Shown: piece by piece, positions 1-9,767 of the stretch
Numbering within the stretch: the stretch's first letter is position 1
Layout: every line of letters begins with the position of its first letter
Assembly (NCBI GenBank): GCA_947452065.1
Contig: CANGBB010000008.1
Location: forward strand, 1 to 64,000
Source of the DNA: Gammaproteobacteria bacterium
Lineage (GTDB): Bacteria > Pseudomonadota > Gammaproteobacteria > Steroidobacterales > Steroidobacteraceae
Direction of reading: 5' to 3'
Length of the DNA: 64,000 nucleotides
Position numbers and translations under genes: made by a program
Notes under the pieces: model-generated
The model's input: only the letters and a program-made list of their open reading frames with translations
Database searches by the model: none
What the model was told of the DNA's origin: nothing

Positions 1-383
<383 letters not shown>

Positions 384-409
<26 letters not shown>

Positions 410-887
410 GTCCGGCCGTCCTCCTGGCGATCCGCATGATCAGGGGGAGGTCGTGGCTGCGGCCGTGGAACTGCTCGCCCGTCGCGATTACAGCAGTGGC
501 GAACTGACCGCAAAGCTCCGGGAACGGGGCTTTGCGGCTTCGGCCGTGCATGCTGTGGTCTCGGATCTCATCGAACAGCGCTTCATCGACGACGCACGCT
601 CGGCCGCGCATCGCGTCAGCTACCAGATGGGCCGCGGTCATGGTCCCTTGCGGATCCGCCGCGAGCTCGCTGAGCTGGAATTCGATGAGTTGCTGATCGA
701 AACAGTGCTGGCTGAGCACAGCTGGGCGCAGCTGGCGCGCGACGTCAGAGTCCGCAAATTTGGACCCGAACGCCCCTATGACTGGCGTGAGCGGGCCAGG
801 CAGGCAAGATTTTTGCAATACCGGGGCTTTTCCGCCGATCATATCCGTTCCGCCCTTGGCGCAAGCGACCTCGACCTGGATTCATGA
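384..887 (+). CDS. recX: Regulatory protein RecX
   Basis: RecX binds RecA filaments and blocks their extension. The protein (about 167 residues from GTG 384) shows the three-helix repeat pattern of the family: [17 protein letters not shown], then [17 protein letters not shown], then [15 protein letters not shown] shorter start at GTG 453 (144 residues) has a purine-rich stretch immediately upstream, but its spacing is too short for a good ribosome site, so the start is uncertain. The 3' end overlaps the alaS start by four bases (ATGA), and the 5' end overlaps recA by 26 bases if GTG 384 is used. Translational coupling in a recA-recX-alaS unit is likely. Confidence 0.9.
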
Positions 888-3526
888 CAAGCCCCGCAAC
901 CCCCAAAAAACCGCCCTTCATGAGCGCGGCGGATGTCCGCCGTGCCTTTCTCGATTACTTCCGTACCCGCGGCCACCGTGTTGTGGCCTCCTCATCGCTG
1001 GTGCCAGGTAACGACCCGACGCTGCTGTTCACAAATGCCGGCATGGTGCAGTTCAAAGATCTGTTCCTCGGCAAAGAGCAGCGCGACTACGTGCGTGCCG
1101 CCTCCAGTCAGCGCTGCGTGCGCGCCGGTGGTAAGCACAACGATCTGGAGAATGTCGGCTACACCGCACGGCATCACACCTTCTTTGAGATGCTGGGCAA
1201 CTTCTCCTTTGGCGACTACTTCAAGCGCGACGCCATCGCTTTCGCTTGGGAATTCGTCACTGGGGCGCTGAAGCTCGATCCCGAGCGGCTCTGGGTCACA
1301 GTGTTCCGTGACGACGATGAGGCCGAGCAACTCTGGCGCGAAGTGGCTGGCGTGCGCGCCGAGCGCATCGTGCGGCTGGGCGAGAAGTCCAACTTCTGGT
1401 CTATGGGTGACACCGGCCCCTGCGGTCCCTGCAGCGAAATCTTCTACGACCATGGTCCGGCCATTGCCGGTGGCCCGCCGGGTTCGCCCGACGAGGACGG
1501 CGATCGCTTCGTCGAGATCTGGAATCTGGTGTTCATGCAGTTCGAGCGCGACGCCGACGGCACCATGAAGCCGCTGCCCAAGCCCTCGGTGGATACCGGT
1601 GCGGGCCTCGAGCGCGTGACAGCGGTTCTGCAGGGCGTGCACTCGAACTACGACATCGACTTGTTCCGCGAACTCATCCGTGCGGCCGCGGAGCTGACCG
1701 GCACCCCCGATCTGACGTCTCCGTCGCTGCGCGTGATCGCCGATCACATTCGCGCCTGCAGTTTCCTGATCAGTGACGGCGTGGTGCCCTCCAACGAAGG
1801 TCGCGGCTACGTGCTGCGCCGAATCGCGCGCCGCGCCATGCGTCACGGCTACAAACTGGGGCAGGAGTCGCTGTTCTTCCATCGCCTCGTGCCCGTGCTG
1901 GCCAGCGTGATGGGCGAGGCCTATCCCGAGCTGATCGAACGCAGCGAAATGATTGAGCGTGTTCTGCGTATCGAAGAAGAGCGCTTTGCCGAGACGCTGG
2001 CCACTGGCATGAATCTGTTCGAAGAGGCAACGCGCGGCCTGTCGCGTGGCGACTCAGTGCCGGGCGCCGTGGTTTTCAAACTGCACGACACCTACGGTTT
2101 TCCACCCGACCTGACCGGCGACGTGGCGCGCGAGCGCGGACTTGTCATCGATCAGGCCGGATACGAAAAAGAAATGGAGGCGCAGCGTGATCGCGCCCGC
2201 GCCGCCAGCAAATTTGCTGTGGATCTGCGTGCCGGCACGCGCTTCGAGGCGCGCACCCGGTTCACGGGTTACGAGTCGCTGGATGGTGAGAGCAGCATCG
2301 TGGCGCTGTTGCGCGATGGTGCCGAAGTGCCCGCGCTGAACGCCGGCGAGCAGGGCGAGGTGGTGCTGGCGCACACCCCGTTCTACGCGGAGTCCGGTGG
2401 CCAGGTCGGTGATACGGGCGTGCTGACCCATGGCGGCACGGTGTTCACCGTGGTCGATACGCAGAAGCGGGGCAACGCCTTCTCTCATCTCGGCCAGCTG
2501 ACCACCGGCACGCTGCGTGTCGGCGATACGCTGCGCGCCGATGTGGATGTGCAGCGTCGCGATGCCATTCGCCTGAATCACTCGGCCACGCACCTGCTGC
2601 ATGCCGCCCTGCGTCAGGTGCTGGGCAGCCATGTCACGCAGAAGGGTTCGCTGGTCGCGCCCGAGCGCCTGCGTTTCGATTTTGCGCATTTCCAGGGCGT
2701 GACCCCCGCGGAGCTGGCGCGCATTGAAACGCTGGTCAACGAGCAGATCCGCACCAACGCGGCTGCCGAGACTCGCCTGATGGGTTACGACGATGCCGTG
2801 GCCGCCGGTGCCATGGCGCTGTTCGGCGAGAAGTACGACAGCGAGGTGCGCGTGCTCTCGATTGGTGGGTTCTCCACCGAGTTGTGCGGTGGCACCCATG
2901 TGAGTCGTGCCGGTGACATCGGTTTGTTCCGCATCCTGGGCGAATCCGGCGTTGCTGCCGGTGTGCGCCGCATCGAAGCCGTGACCGGCGCTGCAGCGCT
3001 GGACTATGTGTCGCAGGGCGAGGGCATGCTGCGCGAAGTGGCGGCTCTGGTGCGTGGCACGCGCGATGACGTCGCCGACAAGGTGCGCGAACAGCTCGAA
3101 CGCATCCGCACTCTGGAAAAAGAGCTGCGCGCGCTCAAGGACAAGCTGGCCTCGGGGCAGGGCACAGACCTGGCTGCTGGCGCAGTGTCCATTGGCAAGG
3201 CAAAGGTGGTCGCCGCCAGACTCGATGGCGCGGACGCAAATGCGTTGCGCGCCGCAGTCGATCAGCTCAAGAGCCAACTCGGCTCCGCGGTGATCGTGCT
3301 CGGTGCCGTCGATTCGGGAAGCAATCGCGTCTCGCTGGTGGCCGGTGTCACGGCAGACCTGACCGGAAGCGTGAAGGCGGGGGCTCTCGTAGCCACTGTC
3401 GCGGCCAAGGTGGGTGGCAAGGGCGGTGGCCGTCCTGACTTCGCACAGGCCGGTGGTACGGACCCGCAGCAACTCGACGCGGCATTGGCTGACGTCGTGC
3501 CGTCGCTGCGCGAATTACTCACCTAA
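884..3526 (+). CDS. alaS: Alanyl-tRNA synthetase
   Basis: Class II synthetase that charges tRNA-Ala; cytoplasmic. At 880 residues it has the full family length. The N-terminal catalytic core includes [15 protein letters not shown] and the motif with [15 protein letters not shown]. The editing domain carries the zinc-binding [12 protein letters not shown] (HxxxH) and CGGTHV (CxxxH) motifs, and the C-terminal C-Ala domain contains [15 protein letters not shown], which is characteristic. ATG 884 overlaps the recX stop codon; an alternative start is the in-frame ATG at 920, just before the conserved AAD(V)RRAFLDYF segment. No aspartokinase gene lies between alaS and csrA, unlike in Pseudomonas. 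Confidence 0.97.
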   Translation: MTSPATPKKPPFMSAADVRRAFLDYFRTRGHRVVASSSLVPGNDPTLLFTNAGMVQFKDLFLGKEQRDYVRAASSQRCVRAGGKHNDLENVGYTARHHTFFEMLGNFSFGDYFKRDAIAFAWEFVTGALKLDPERLWVTVFRDDDEAEQLWREVAGVRAERIVRLGEKSNFWSMGDTGPCGPCSEIFYDHGPAIAGGPPGSPDEDGDRFVEIWNLVFMQFERDADGTMKPLPKPSVDTGAGLERVTAVLQGVHSNYDIDLFRELIRAAAELTGTPDLTSPSLRVIADHIRACSFLISDGVVPSNEGRGYVLRRIARRAMRHGYKLGQESLFFHRLVPVLASVMGEAYPELIERSEMIERVLRIEEERFAETLATGMNLFEEATRGLSRGDSVPGAVVFKLHDTYGFPPDLTGDVARERGLVIDQAGYEKEMEAQRDRARAASKFAVDLRAGTRFEARTRFTGYESLDGESSIVALLRDGAEVPALNAGEQGEVVLAHTPFYAESGGQVGDTGVLTHGGTVFTVVDTQKRGNAFSHLGQLTTGTLRVGDTLRADVDVQRRDAIRLNHSATHLLHAALRQVLGSHVTQKGSLVAPERLRFDFAHFQGVTPAELARIETLVNEQIRTNAAAETRLMGYDDAVAAGAMALFGEKYDSEVRVLSIGGFSTELCGGTHVSRAGDIGLFRILGESGVAAGVRRIEAVTGAAALDYVSQGEGMLREVAALVRGTRDDVADKVREQLERIRTLEKELRALKDKLASGQGTDLAAGAVSIGKAKVVAARLDGADANALRAAVDQLKSQLGSAVIVLGAVDSGSNRVSLVAGVTADLTGSVKAGALVATVAAKVGGKGGGRPDFAQAGGTDPQQLDAALADVVPSLRELLT

Positions 3527-3570
3527 GATTCACCGTTCTTTGCATCGCAGTTGGTAGCGTGTCCTTCATC

Positions 3571-3577
3571 AGGGAGG
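3571..3577 (+). promoter_or_regulatory. Strong ribosome binding site of csrA, possible CsrA self-binding site
   Basis: AGGGAGG lies four bases before the csrA ATG. It is a near-perfect Shine-Dalgarno sequence and contains GGA cores of the type CsrA binds, so autoregulation of csrA translation is possible. The autoregulation is inference from other gammaproteobacteria. Confidence 0.5.
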
Positions 3578-3581
3578 TTGC

Positions 3582-3812
3582 ATGCTCATTTTGACGCGAC
3601 GGATCGGCGAGACCGTGATGATCGGCGAGGACATCGCCATCACGGTGTTGCGAGTGAAGGGTAACCAGGTCCGTCTGGGCGTGGATGCGCCGAAGACGGT
3701 GTCTGTGCAGCGTCAGGAGATCCACCAGCGGATCCAGAATGGGGACGGACCGGTTTCAGACGCCTTTGATGAGGAAGTCAGCGCCGGAGCGGCGTCCGCC
3801 TCTGGCAACTGA
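3582..3812 (+). CDS. csrA: Carbon storage regulator CsrA (RsmA)
   Basis: Small RNA-binding protein that controls translation and stability of mRNAs through GGA motifs. The start [15 protein letters not shown] is canonical, and the RNA-contact residues Leu4, Arg6/Arg7 and the Arg of [10 protein letters not shown] (Arg44) are kept. The usual protein is about 61 residues; this one has 76, with an acidic, Ala/Ser-rich tail (from about residue 57) that is probably disordered. It stands alone between alaS and tRNA-Ser, an arrangement common in gammaproteobacteria. Confidence 0.96.
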   Translation: MLILTRRIGETVMIGEDIAITVLRVKGNQVRLGVDAPKTVSVQRQEIHQRIQNGDGPVSDAFDEEVSAGAASASGN

Positions 3813-3913
3813 CAGGCGCGCCTTTACCTACCCCGACACCGCCAGTATCATGCGCCCCTGTTTAGGCAGGGGACGCGGCGGTTTTCCCCGTCGCACTGTG
3901 TCCGGACATGACC

Positions 3914-4004
3914 GGAGAGATGGCCGAGTGGTCGAAGGCGCACCCCTGCTAAGGGTGTAAGGGTCAAAAGCCCTTCGAGGGTTCGAATCCCTCTCTCTCC
4001 GCCA
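3914..4004 (+). tRNA. tRNA-Ser (anticodon GCU)
   Basis: A class II tRNA of 91 bases including the encoded CCA. The acceptor stem GGAGAGA (3914-3920) pairs with TCTCTCC (3994-4000), followed by discriminator G and CCA. The anticodon loop reads CTGCTAA with anticodon GCT, which decodes AGC/AGU. A long variable arm is visible (GGGTGTAAGGGTCAAAAGCCC region), and the T arm contains GGTTCGAATCC. Confidence 0.96.
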
Positions 4005-4046
4005 GTTTCCCCTTATCCAGCCGTTCCTTACCCCACTTGGGCGACT

Positions 4047-4066
4047 CTTCAGAGCCCCCTCTGAGG
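4047..4066. terminator. Possible weak hairpin downstream of tRNA-Ser
   Basis: CTTCAGAG and CTCTGAGG can pair across a CCCC loop (8 positions, one G-T). There is no U-run, so it is at best a processing or weak termination structure. Confidence 0.25.
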
Positions 4067-4121
4067 TACGGCATACCCTATTTGTCTTAAAAAATGAAAA
4101 AGATGCTAAAATAATGGGCAT

Positions 4122-4583
4122 ATGGCATCTTCGGTTCCGCCTCTCAGTTCAGCAGAGGTTGTCGGTGTAAAGCCGAAGATAGGCCTTTGCCTGCGGGATG
4201 CAGAGTTGCGCCGACGAGCGTTGCTCGCGCTTCACTGGGTGCAGTTTGAACCCTGTCTTGTTGTTCACCCCAGCCTGATTCTCGAAGACTCCGTCGCGGG
4301 TGCGCCGCAGGCGGTCATCGTTGACACAGCCTCCGTCGGTCTTGCCGACGCCACGGGTGCCACTTCGCGCGCCTGGCGCGGGATCCGTGATCGCGCGGTT
4401 CTGGTAATCGAATCCGACGATCTGCGCCGTATGAGTGATTTGGTCGCCGCCAAGCCCGCTCGGGTGATCTCGAGCAACTTCACGCCTGGCGAACTCTTGC
4501 TGAGCCTGGCCTGTTTGCTGGATCGCCTCGGCGTCCAGTCGTTGTCGGCTGACTCCAGCTCAACTTTTCATTTCATACGTTGA
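4122..4583 (+). CDS. Hypothetical protein, possibly degenerate receiver-like domain
   Basis: A protein of 153 residues that I do not recognise. Its strand/helix order (KIGLCLRDAE, then FEPCLVV, AVIVDTASV, RAVLVIES, RVISSNFTPGELLLSLACLL) resembles an alpha/beta receiver fold, but no clear phospho-acceptor Asp with the usual acidic pocket can be assigned. The start follows an AT-rich stretch (4081-4115) that could hold a promoter. Its stop is 18 bases before the xerD start, so the two genes are probably cotranscribed. It may be a small regulator of unknown role. Confidence 0.6.
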   Translation: MASSVPPLSSAEVVGVKPKIGLCLRDAELRRRALLALHWVQFEPCLVVHPSLILEDSVAGAPQAVIVDTASVGLADATGATSRAWRGIRDRAVLVIESDDLRRMSDLVAAKPARVISSNFTPGELLLSLACLLDRLGVQSLSADSSSTFHFIR

Positions 4584-4601
4584 ATCCAAGGTGACTCGCC
4601 C

Positions 4602-5651
4602 ATGCGTATGAAGAAAGATCTGAAAAAGTCCGCTCTGGCGAATCGGACAGAGACCGTAGACGTACGCGCCACTCAGGAGATTGAACGCTTCCTGGATTCG
4701 GCCTGGATGGAGCGACGACTGTCGGCGAACACCATCGATGCGTATCGCAATGACCTGGTCTCGCTGGCCCGATGGCTGACGGGTTCAAAGGTCAATCTGG
4801 TGCGCGCCTCGCGTGCGAACCTGCTGGCCTATATCGAATCGCGCGTTGCAATCGGCGCCAGCCCTCACTCGATCGCGCGGCAGCTGTCCACCTATCGGCA
4901 CTTTTATCGCCGGCTCTTGGGCGAGGGCGCCGTGAACACGGACCCGACCGCACAGATCATCCTGCCCAGTGTCAGCCGAGCGCTCCCCAGGTCTCTGACA
5001 GAGGCTGAGGTGGAGGCGCTGCTGAATGCGCCGGATGTGCAGGAGTCTTTGGGTCATCGTGATCGCGCCATGCTTGAGGTTCTTTACGCCACCGGACTGC
5101 GTGTGAGCGAACTGGTCACGCTGCGCACGCGTCAGGTGAATCTCTCTCAGGGCGTCCTGCGTGTCAGCGGCAAAGGCGACACGGAGCGGCTCATACCGCT
5201 GGGTGAAGAAGCGGTGCGCTGGCTGGTCAGCTTCTGGTCTGGTCCGCGGCTGCAGATCCTCGGACAGCACAGCACCGAGTACCTGTTCCCCTCGCGTCAC
5301 GGCGACTTCATGACCCGTCAGGCGTTCTGGTACATCATCAAACGCTACGCGCAAAAAGCGGGTATCAAGCAGGCGCTGTCGCCGCATTCTCTGCGGCACG
5401 CGTTTGCAGCGCATCTGCTCAGGCGCGGCACCGATCTGCGTGTGGTGCAGAAGCTGCTCGGCCACAGCAGCCTCTCGACGACGCAGATCTACAAGCAGGT
5501 GGCGCGCGATCAGCAGAAAGACGTCCAGGTGCTTCGTCACCCTCGCGCTCGTCCGGTGAAGGCGAAGGCGAAGCGTGCGGCCCGGCCACGACTCTCAGCG
5601 GTGGCCGCAAACTCGCCCAAGAGCGCCTCGACCGCACGTCGCCGCGGCTGA
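4602..5651 (+). CDS. xerD: Site-specific tyrosine recombinase XerD-type
   Basis: Tyrosine recombinase that resolves chromosome dimers at dif together with XerC. The N-terminal SAM-like domain starts near residue 25 (EIERFLDSAWMERRLS) and the catalytic domain near residue 130. Active-site residues are visible: Arg in TGLRVSELV, Lys in GKGDTERLIPLG, HSLRHAFAAHLL (HxxR), the second His in LLGHSSLSTTQIY, and the Tyr nucleophile of that last motif. A basic tail of about 50 residues rich in Lys, Arg and Ala follows the tyrosine region and is longer than in E. coli XerD (298 residues). The ribosome site AAGGTG precedes ATG 4602. It looks like the housekeeping recombinase rather than an island integrase. 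Confidence 0.93.
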   Translation: MRMKKDLKKSALANRTETVDVRATQEIERFLDSAWMERRLSANTIDAYRNDLVSLARWLTGSKVNLVRASRANLLAYIESRVAIGASPHSIARQLSTYRHFYRRLLGEGAVNTDPTAQIILPSVSRALPRSLTEAEVEALLNAPDVQESLGHRDRAMLEVLYATGLRVSELVTLRTRQVNLSQGVLRVSGKGDTERLIPLGEEAVRWLVSFWSGPRLQILGQHSTEYLFPSRHGDFMTRQAFWYIIKRYAQKAGIKQALSPHSLRHAFAAHLLRRGTDLRVVQKLLGHSSLSTTQIYKQVARDQQKDVQVLRHPRARPVKAKAKRAARPRLSAVAANSPKSASTARRRG

Positions 5652-5713
5652 CACTCGGCCCGGTGCGGGCTCGCAAGCCGGCGCATCAGCAGTCTTGAGG
5701 GCCTGGCCTCGCC

Positions 5714-7843
5714 TCAGAGCCGCAAGCGGCGCAGGCGCAGCGCATTGCCAATCACCGACACCGAACTGAGCGACATGGCGGCTGCCGCGATGACCGGGCT
5801 CAGTAGCCATCCGAACAGTGGATACAGCGCACCCGCAGCCAGAGGAATGCCCAGCGCGTTGTAGACGAACGCCAGCACCAGGTTTTGCCGGATGTTGCGC
5901 ATCGTTGCTCGGCTCAGTGTGCGGGCTCGGGCGATGCCGGCGAGGTCTCCCTTGACGAGGGTGACGCCAGCGCTGTGCATGGCCACTTCGGTGCCCGTGC
6001 CCATGGCGATACCAATGTCGGCTGCAGCCAGCGCCGGTGCATCGTTCACACCATCGCCAGCCATGGCCACGATGCGACCGGCAGCACGCAGTCTTTTTAC
6101 GACGGCCTGTTTCTGCTCGGGCAGCACTTCCGCTTCGACATCCGTCAGACGCAGCCGGCGAGCCACGGCAATGGCTGTGGCGCGATTGTCGCCGGTGAGC
6201 ATGACGATGCGGACGCCGTCCTCCACCAGACTGGCGAGCGCGGCCGGTGTGGATGCCTTGATCGGATCGGCCACGGCAATCAGTCCCGCTGCCTGCCCAT
6301 TGATGCCGACGAACATCACTGTGGCGCCCTCGGCTCGCAGGCGATCGGCCGACGGTTGCAGTGCTGCGAAATCGATGCGGGTCTCGGCAAAGAGCGGCTG
6401 ATTGCCGATCACGACCGACTGTTCACCAATGCTGCCGCGTACGCCGCGCCCGGTCAGCGATGTGAATGATGTGACCGGCTGCAGCTTCAGTCCTCGTGCA
6501 TGCGCACATTCGACGATGGCTCCGGCCAGCGGATGCTCGCTGGCCTGCTCGAGACTGGCGCCGAGTGTCAGCACGGTGGCCTCATCGAAGGGCGCCGCGG
6601 TTTGAACTGCGATGACCTGTGGTCGGCCTTCGGTCAGCGTCCCGGTCTTGTCGACGACCAGCGTATCGATCTTCTCGAAACGCTCGAGTGCTTCGGCATT
6701 GCGGATCAATACTCCGACTGTTGCGCCCTTGCCCATGCCAACCATTATGGACATGGGCGTGGCGAGTCCGAGCGCACAGGGGCAGGCGATGATCAACACC
6801 GACACCGCGGCCACGATGGCATAGGCCAGAGCCGGTGGCGGGCCCCAGACTAACCAACCGCAGAAGGCCAGAAACGCTATCGCCGTGACGGCCGGAACAA
6901 ACCAGGCCGACACTCCATCTGCGAGTCGCTGGATGGGGGCCCGACTACGCTGTGCTTCCGACACCTGCTGCACAATGCGCGCGAGCAGAGTTTCGTTGCC
7001 GATGCGGTCGGCGCACACCACGAGACTGCCAACGCCGTTGATGGTGCCGCCGGTGACGCGTGATCCCGGTGCTTTCTCATTGGGCATGGATTCGCCGGTG
7101 ACCATCGACTCGTCGACGGCGCTCATGCCGGTCAGCACCGTGCCATCAACGGGAATGGCTTCGCCCGGACGCACACGCAATGTGTCGCCGCGTTGTACAG
7201 CGTCGACCGGTATCACCTCATCCTCCTGGCCATCGCGGAGTCGTCGCGCTGTCTTCGGTGCCAGATCAAGCAGCGCGCGGATGGCGTCACCCGTCTGTCT
7301 GCGTGCACGCAGTTCCAACACCTGTCCCACGAGCACCAGTACCGTGATCATGGCGCCGGCCTCGAAATAGGCTGGGATGACGCCGTGTTCGTTGCGCAGT
7401 CCGGCCGGGAAGAGCGCGGGCGCAAACACTGCTGCGAGGCTGTAGAAATAGGCCGCTCCGACACCCAGCGCGATCAGGCTGAACATGTTCAGCGAACGCT
7501 GACGGATCGAATCGGCAGCGCGCACGAAGAACGGCCAGCCCGACCACAGGATCACCGGCGAGGCGAATAACCACTGCAGCCACTGCGACCACAGCGCCGG
7601 CACCTGTGTCAGCCAGGGCACACCCGGGAGATGTGCGCCCATCTCCAGCGCCATCACCGGGAGCGACAAGGCCACGCCAATCCACAGGCGACGTGACAAG
7701 TCGGCCAGTTCGGGGTCGCGCTGTGGTGTGGCCGAAACCTTGATCGCTTCCAGGGCCATGCCGCACAGCGGGCAATGACCGGGGCCCGACTGCTGCACCT
7801 GCGGATGCATGGGGCAGGTGTGGGTGACTTCGTGGTGCGTCAT
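5714..7843 (-). CDS. copA: Copper-exporting P-type ATPase (P1B-1)
   Basis: Inner-membrane ATPase that exports Cu(I) from the cytoplasm. The 709 residues start with a Cys/His heavy-metal binding module (CPMHPQV...CPLCGMALE) instead of a classical GMTCxxC domain. Then come the membrane segments, the TGES actuator motif (MVTGESMP), the metal-transport CPC motif ([11 protein letters not shown]), the phosphorylation site DKTGTLTEG, the HP motif (SEHPLAGAI) and the hinge [10 protein letters not shown]. The YN of the seventh membrane helix ([10 protein letters not shown]) and MSLSS of the eighth match the Cu(I) subgroup. The gene stands alone, convergent to xerD; no CueR gene or copper chaperone is next to it. 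Confidence 0.95.
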   Translation of the reverse strand: MTHHEVTHTCPMHPQVQQSGPGHCPLCGMALEAIKVSATPQRDPELADLSRRLWIGVALSLPVMALEMGAHLPGVPWLTQVPALWSQWLQWLFASPVILWSGWPFFVRAADSIRQRSLNMFSLIALGVGAAYFYSLAAVFAPALFPAGLRNEHGVIPAYFEAGAMITVLVLVGQVLELRARRQTGDAIRALLDLAPKTARRLRDGQEDEVIPVDAVQRGDTLRVRPGEAIPVDGTVLTGMSAVDESMVTGESMPNEKAPGSRVTGGTINGVGSLVVCADRIGNETLLARIVQQVSEAQRSRAPIQRLADGVSAWFVPAVTAIAFLAFCGWLVWGPPPALAYAIVAAVSVLIIACPCALGLATPMSIMVGMGKGATVGVLIRNAEALERFEKIDTLVVDKTGTLTEGRPQVIAVQTAAPFDEATVLTLGASLEQASEHPLAGAIVECAHARGLKLQPVTSFTSLTGRGVRGSIGEQSVVIGNQPLFAETRIDFAALQPSADRLRAEGATVMFVGINGQAAGLIAVADPIKASTPAALASLVEDGVRIVMLTGDNRATAIAVARRLRLTDVEAEVLPEQKQAVVKRLRAAGRIVAMAGDGVNDAPALAAADIGIAMGTGTEVAMHSAGVTLVKGDLAGIARARTLSRATMRNIRQNLVLAFVYNALGIPLAAGALYPLFGWLLSPVIAAAAMSLSSVSVIGNALRLRRLRL

Positions 7844-8044
7844 GGCAGGTCCCGGGCTAAAAGATTTAAGTTCTATAAATCAGATAGTTGGGATTGACAA
7901 TCCGGCTCTTTACGGAGGTGCTCCGGGCGGCGCCGATCCCGCCGCCGGGGTCGCACGGGCCGGCCTGTGGGGTGAGCCGTATTCGTGCCCAAACCGGATC
8001 GATACTGTGGTAGATTGCGCGCCCGCAAAGCGGCATCCAGCCAC

Positions 8045-8121
8045 GCGCCCGTAGCTCAGTTGGATAGAGTGTCTGGCTACGAACCAGAAGGTCGGGAGTT
8101 CGAATCTCTCCGGGCGCGCCA
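8045..8121 (+). tRNA. tRNA-Arg (anticodon ACG)
   Basis: A 77-base tRNA with encoded CCA. Acceptor stem GCGCCCG (8045-8051) pairs with CGGGCGC (8111-8117). The anticodon stem TCTGG/CCAGA encloses the loop CTACGAA, anticodon ACG (read as ICG). The T loop sequence GTTCGAATC is present. A TAGATT hexamer at 8011-8016 could be the -10 element. Confidence 0.96.
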
Positions 8122-8202
8122 TTTCAAATTCAAATTTGAGTCGTAGCCGGTACGGCGACGCGCTGCCGCGTCTGGATCAACGCGGGTGGATCAGCGTTTG
8201 GA

Positions 8203-8790
8203 TCAAAAGGGCATCAGCGAAAGTGCGGCGGTCGCGATCCCTGCACCCAGAAGAGCGCCTACCAGAACATCCGACGGGTAATGCAGACCAAGCACGACGC
8301 GTGAGAGTGCGATCGCCAGAGCCAATGGCAGGAGGAACGGCAAAAGGACCGGGAATCCAGCTGCTGCGATCGTTGTGAAGCAGACAGCATGCAGCGTGTG
8401 ACCCGAGGGAAAGCTGAACCGATCCAGCGGAACGCCCGCACGCTTAATCAGCGGGTCGGTAATAAACGGACGCTCTCGTACGAACCGTCGCTTCAGATCA
8501 CGATAGAGCAATAGTCCTGTCAGGCCGCTCACTGTCATCTGCAGTGCGACCCACGCGCCGTGTCGACCCGTCAGGGCAAGCATCGCGATCAAAACGTACC
8601 AGACAATGCCGTCTCCGAGTCGACTGGCGATCTGGAACAGTATGCGGGCGCCCGTGCGACTCACGAGGGCGTTGAACTGGCGGCACAGGTTGAGTTCCGT
8701 GCGATCCATCCGTGCGACAAGAGCCGCGACGCGAGATTGTCTGGCCTGAATTTCCATGCCAGTTATCTTCGCGGTGGTTTTATGCAGCAA
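8203..8790 (-). CDS. PAP2-family membrane phosphatase
   Basis: Membrane phosphatase of the PAP2/undecaprenyl-diphosphatase type, 195 residues with about five membrane helices. The three-part active site is complete: KRRFVRERP (KX6RP), PSGH (phosphoryl-transfer His), and SRVVLGLHYPSD (SRX5HX3D). Its start lies 15 bases after the stop of the PlcP-like gene on the same strand, so the two form an operon. In that context it could dephosphorylate phosphatidate or another lipid phosphate and feed diacylglycerol to the glycosyltransferase at 14.2 kb; this role is inferred. It could equally recycle undecaprenyl diphosphate. Confidence 0.88.
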   Translation of the reverse strand: MLHKTTAKITGMEIQARQSRVAALVARMDRTELNLCRQFNALVSRTGARILFQIASRLGDGIVWYVLIAMLALTGRHGAWVALQMTVSGLTGLLLYRDLKRRFVRERPFITDPLIKRAGVPLDRFSFPSGHTLHAVCFTTIAAAGFPVLLPFLLPLALAIALSRVVLGLHYPSDVLVGALLGAGIATAALSLMPF

Positions 8791-8805
8791 TATGACATTG
8801 ACGAA

Positions 8806-9609
8806 TCAGGCGGCCCGTTTCAGAGGCGCCGTTTCCGGATGAGCGGCGGCTTGGCTCTCCTGCTCAGTCCAAAGTCTTAGCTCACCGTTGAGTCCTTCGG
8901 TAATCGCTGTGCAGTGCTCCACCCAGTCGCCGACGTTGCAGTACAGCAGGCCGTCCCGCTGTTCCATCGCCGGTCGGTGGATGTGACCGCAGACCACACC
9001 CTCGAAGCCGCGCCGACGCGCTCCATCCACGGCGGCCCGTTCGAAGCGCTCGACATGCTGACGCACGTTACTGACGCGATTCTTAAGCCATGTCACCAGC
9101 GACCAGTGGGGGAGTCCGAACGCCCGACGGAGGCCATTCAGACGGTAACCCCAGCGGAGCAGGAGGTCGTACAGCCAACTGCCAAGGAAATTCTGCATTG
9201 ACCCGCATTGGACGGCGGCGTCGAACTCATCGCCGTGCAGCACCAACAGGCGCCGGCCATCCGCTAACTGGTGGGTGAATTCGCGTTCGATCTCAATGCC
9301 CTGAAAAGGCTGTCCGCAGAAATCCCGGCACAGCTCGTCGTGATTCCCTGGTATGAAGATGACGCGCGTGCCTGCTCGCGCCCGCTCAATGAGTTCTTTC
9401 AACACCGCGGAATGCGATGGCGGCCAATGGACTGAATTACGCAGACTCCAGAAGTCGATGATGTCGCCAACAAGAAATATTCGTTCGGCATGGAATGATT
9501 GGAGGAGCCGAAGCAGGCGGTCAGCCTGGCACTCTAGGGTGCCCAGGTGAACGTCCGACAGGAAGAGCGTGCGCACTCTGATAGAGGGGCTGAGTAAATT
9601 CGGACTCAT
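8806..9609 (-). CDS. plcP: Metallophosphoesterase, PlcP-like phospholipase C (LpxH superfamily)
   Basis: A calcineurin-fold phosphoesterase of 267 residues. Metal-binding motifs are in the expected order: LFLSDVHLG, VGDIIDFW, IPGNHDE, LVLHGDEFD and VCGHIHRP, ending with CNVGDWVEHCTA. From memory this pattern fits the PlcP branch (Sinorhizobium SMc00171), which removes phosphate head groups from membrane lipids under phosphate starvation, better than true LpxH, but I cannot run the alignment. ATG 9609 has the ribosome site GGCGGA. The longer start at 9669 overlaps a Pho-box-like array (9663-9691) and is therefore less likely. The PAP2 gene follows in the same operon. Confidence 0.8.
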   Translation of the reverse strand: MSPNLLSPSIRVRTLFLSDVHLGTLECQADRLLRLLQSFHAERIFLVGDIIDFWSLRNSVHWPPSHSAVLKELIERARAGTRVIFIPGNHDELCRDFCGQPFQGIEIEREFTHQLADGRRLLVLHGDEFDAAVQCGSMQNFLGSWLYDLLLRWGYRLNGLRRAFGLPHWSLVTWLKNRVSNVRQHVERFERAAVDGARRRGFEGVVCGHIHRPAMEQRDGLLYCNVGDWVEHCTAITEGLNGELRLWTEQESQAAAHPETAPLKRAA

Positions 9610-9662
9610 TATTCCGCCTGCAGCGCCAGACACGGCATTGCGACGCACGGTATCGAGGCAGG

Positions 9663-9691
9663 ATGACACTCCGATGATGACTCGATGGCAA
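9663..9691 (-). promoter_or_regulatory. Pho-box-like array upstream of the plcP-PAP2 operon
   Basis: Read on the minus strand there are three 7-mers separated by 4-base spacers: TTGCCAT, TCATCAT, GTGTCAT, an 11-bp period. The consensus PhoB half-site is CTGTCAT. The last copy matches 6 of 7, the others 5 and 4. A weak -10 (TACCGT) lies 10 bases downstream, giving a leader of about 30 bases to ATG 9609. Confidence 0.5.
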
Positions 9692-9767
9692 TTTGGAGAT
9701 TCTTATTTCTTAAACCTGCAACAATCCGTAGATAAATTTGTTCGTTTCATCTGCATCAAAAATTACC

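Noticed and set aside
2054-3472. Long open frame (472 codons) antisense to alaS
   Set aside because: His/Gln/Ala-rich translation without motifs; shadow of alaS codon usage.
3914-5651. tRNA-Ser followed by a tyrosine recombinase, as in an integrated element
   Set aside because: The recombinase is XerD-like and in a housekeeping setting; no direct repeat of the tRNA 3' end and no cargo region were seen.
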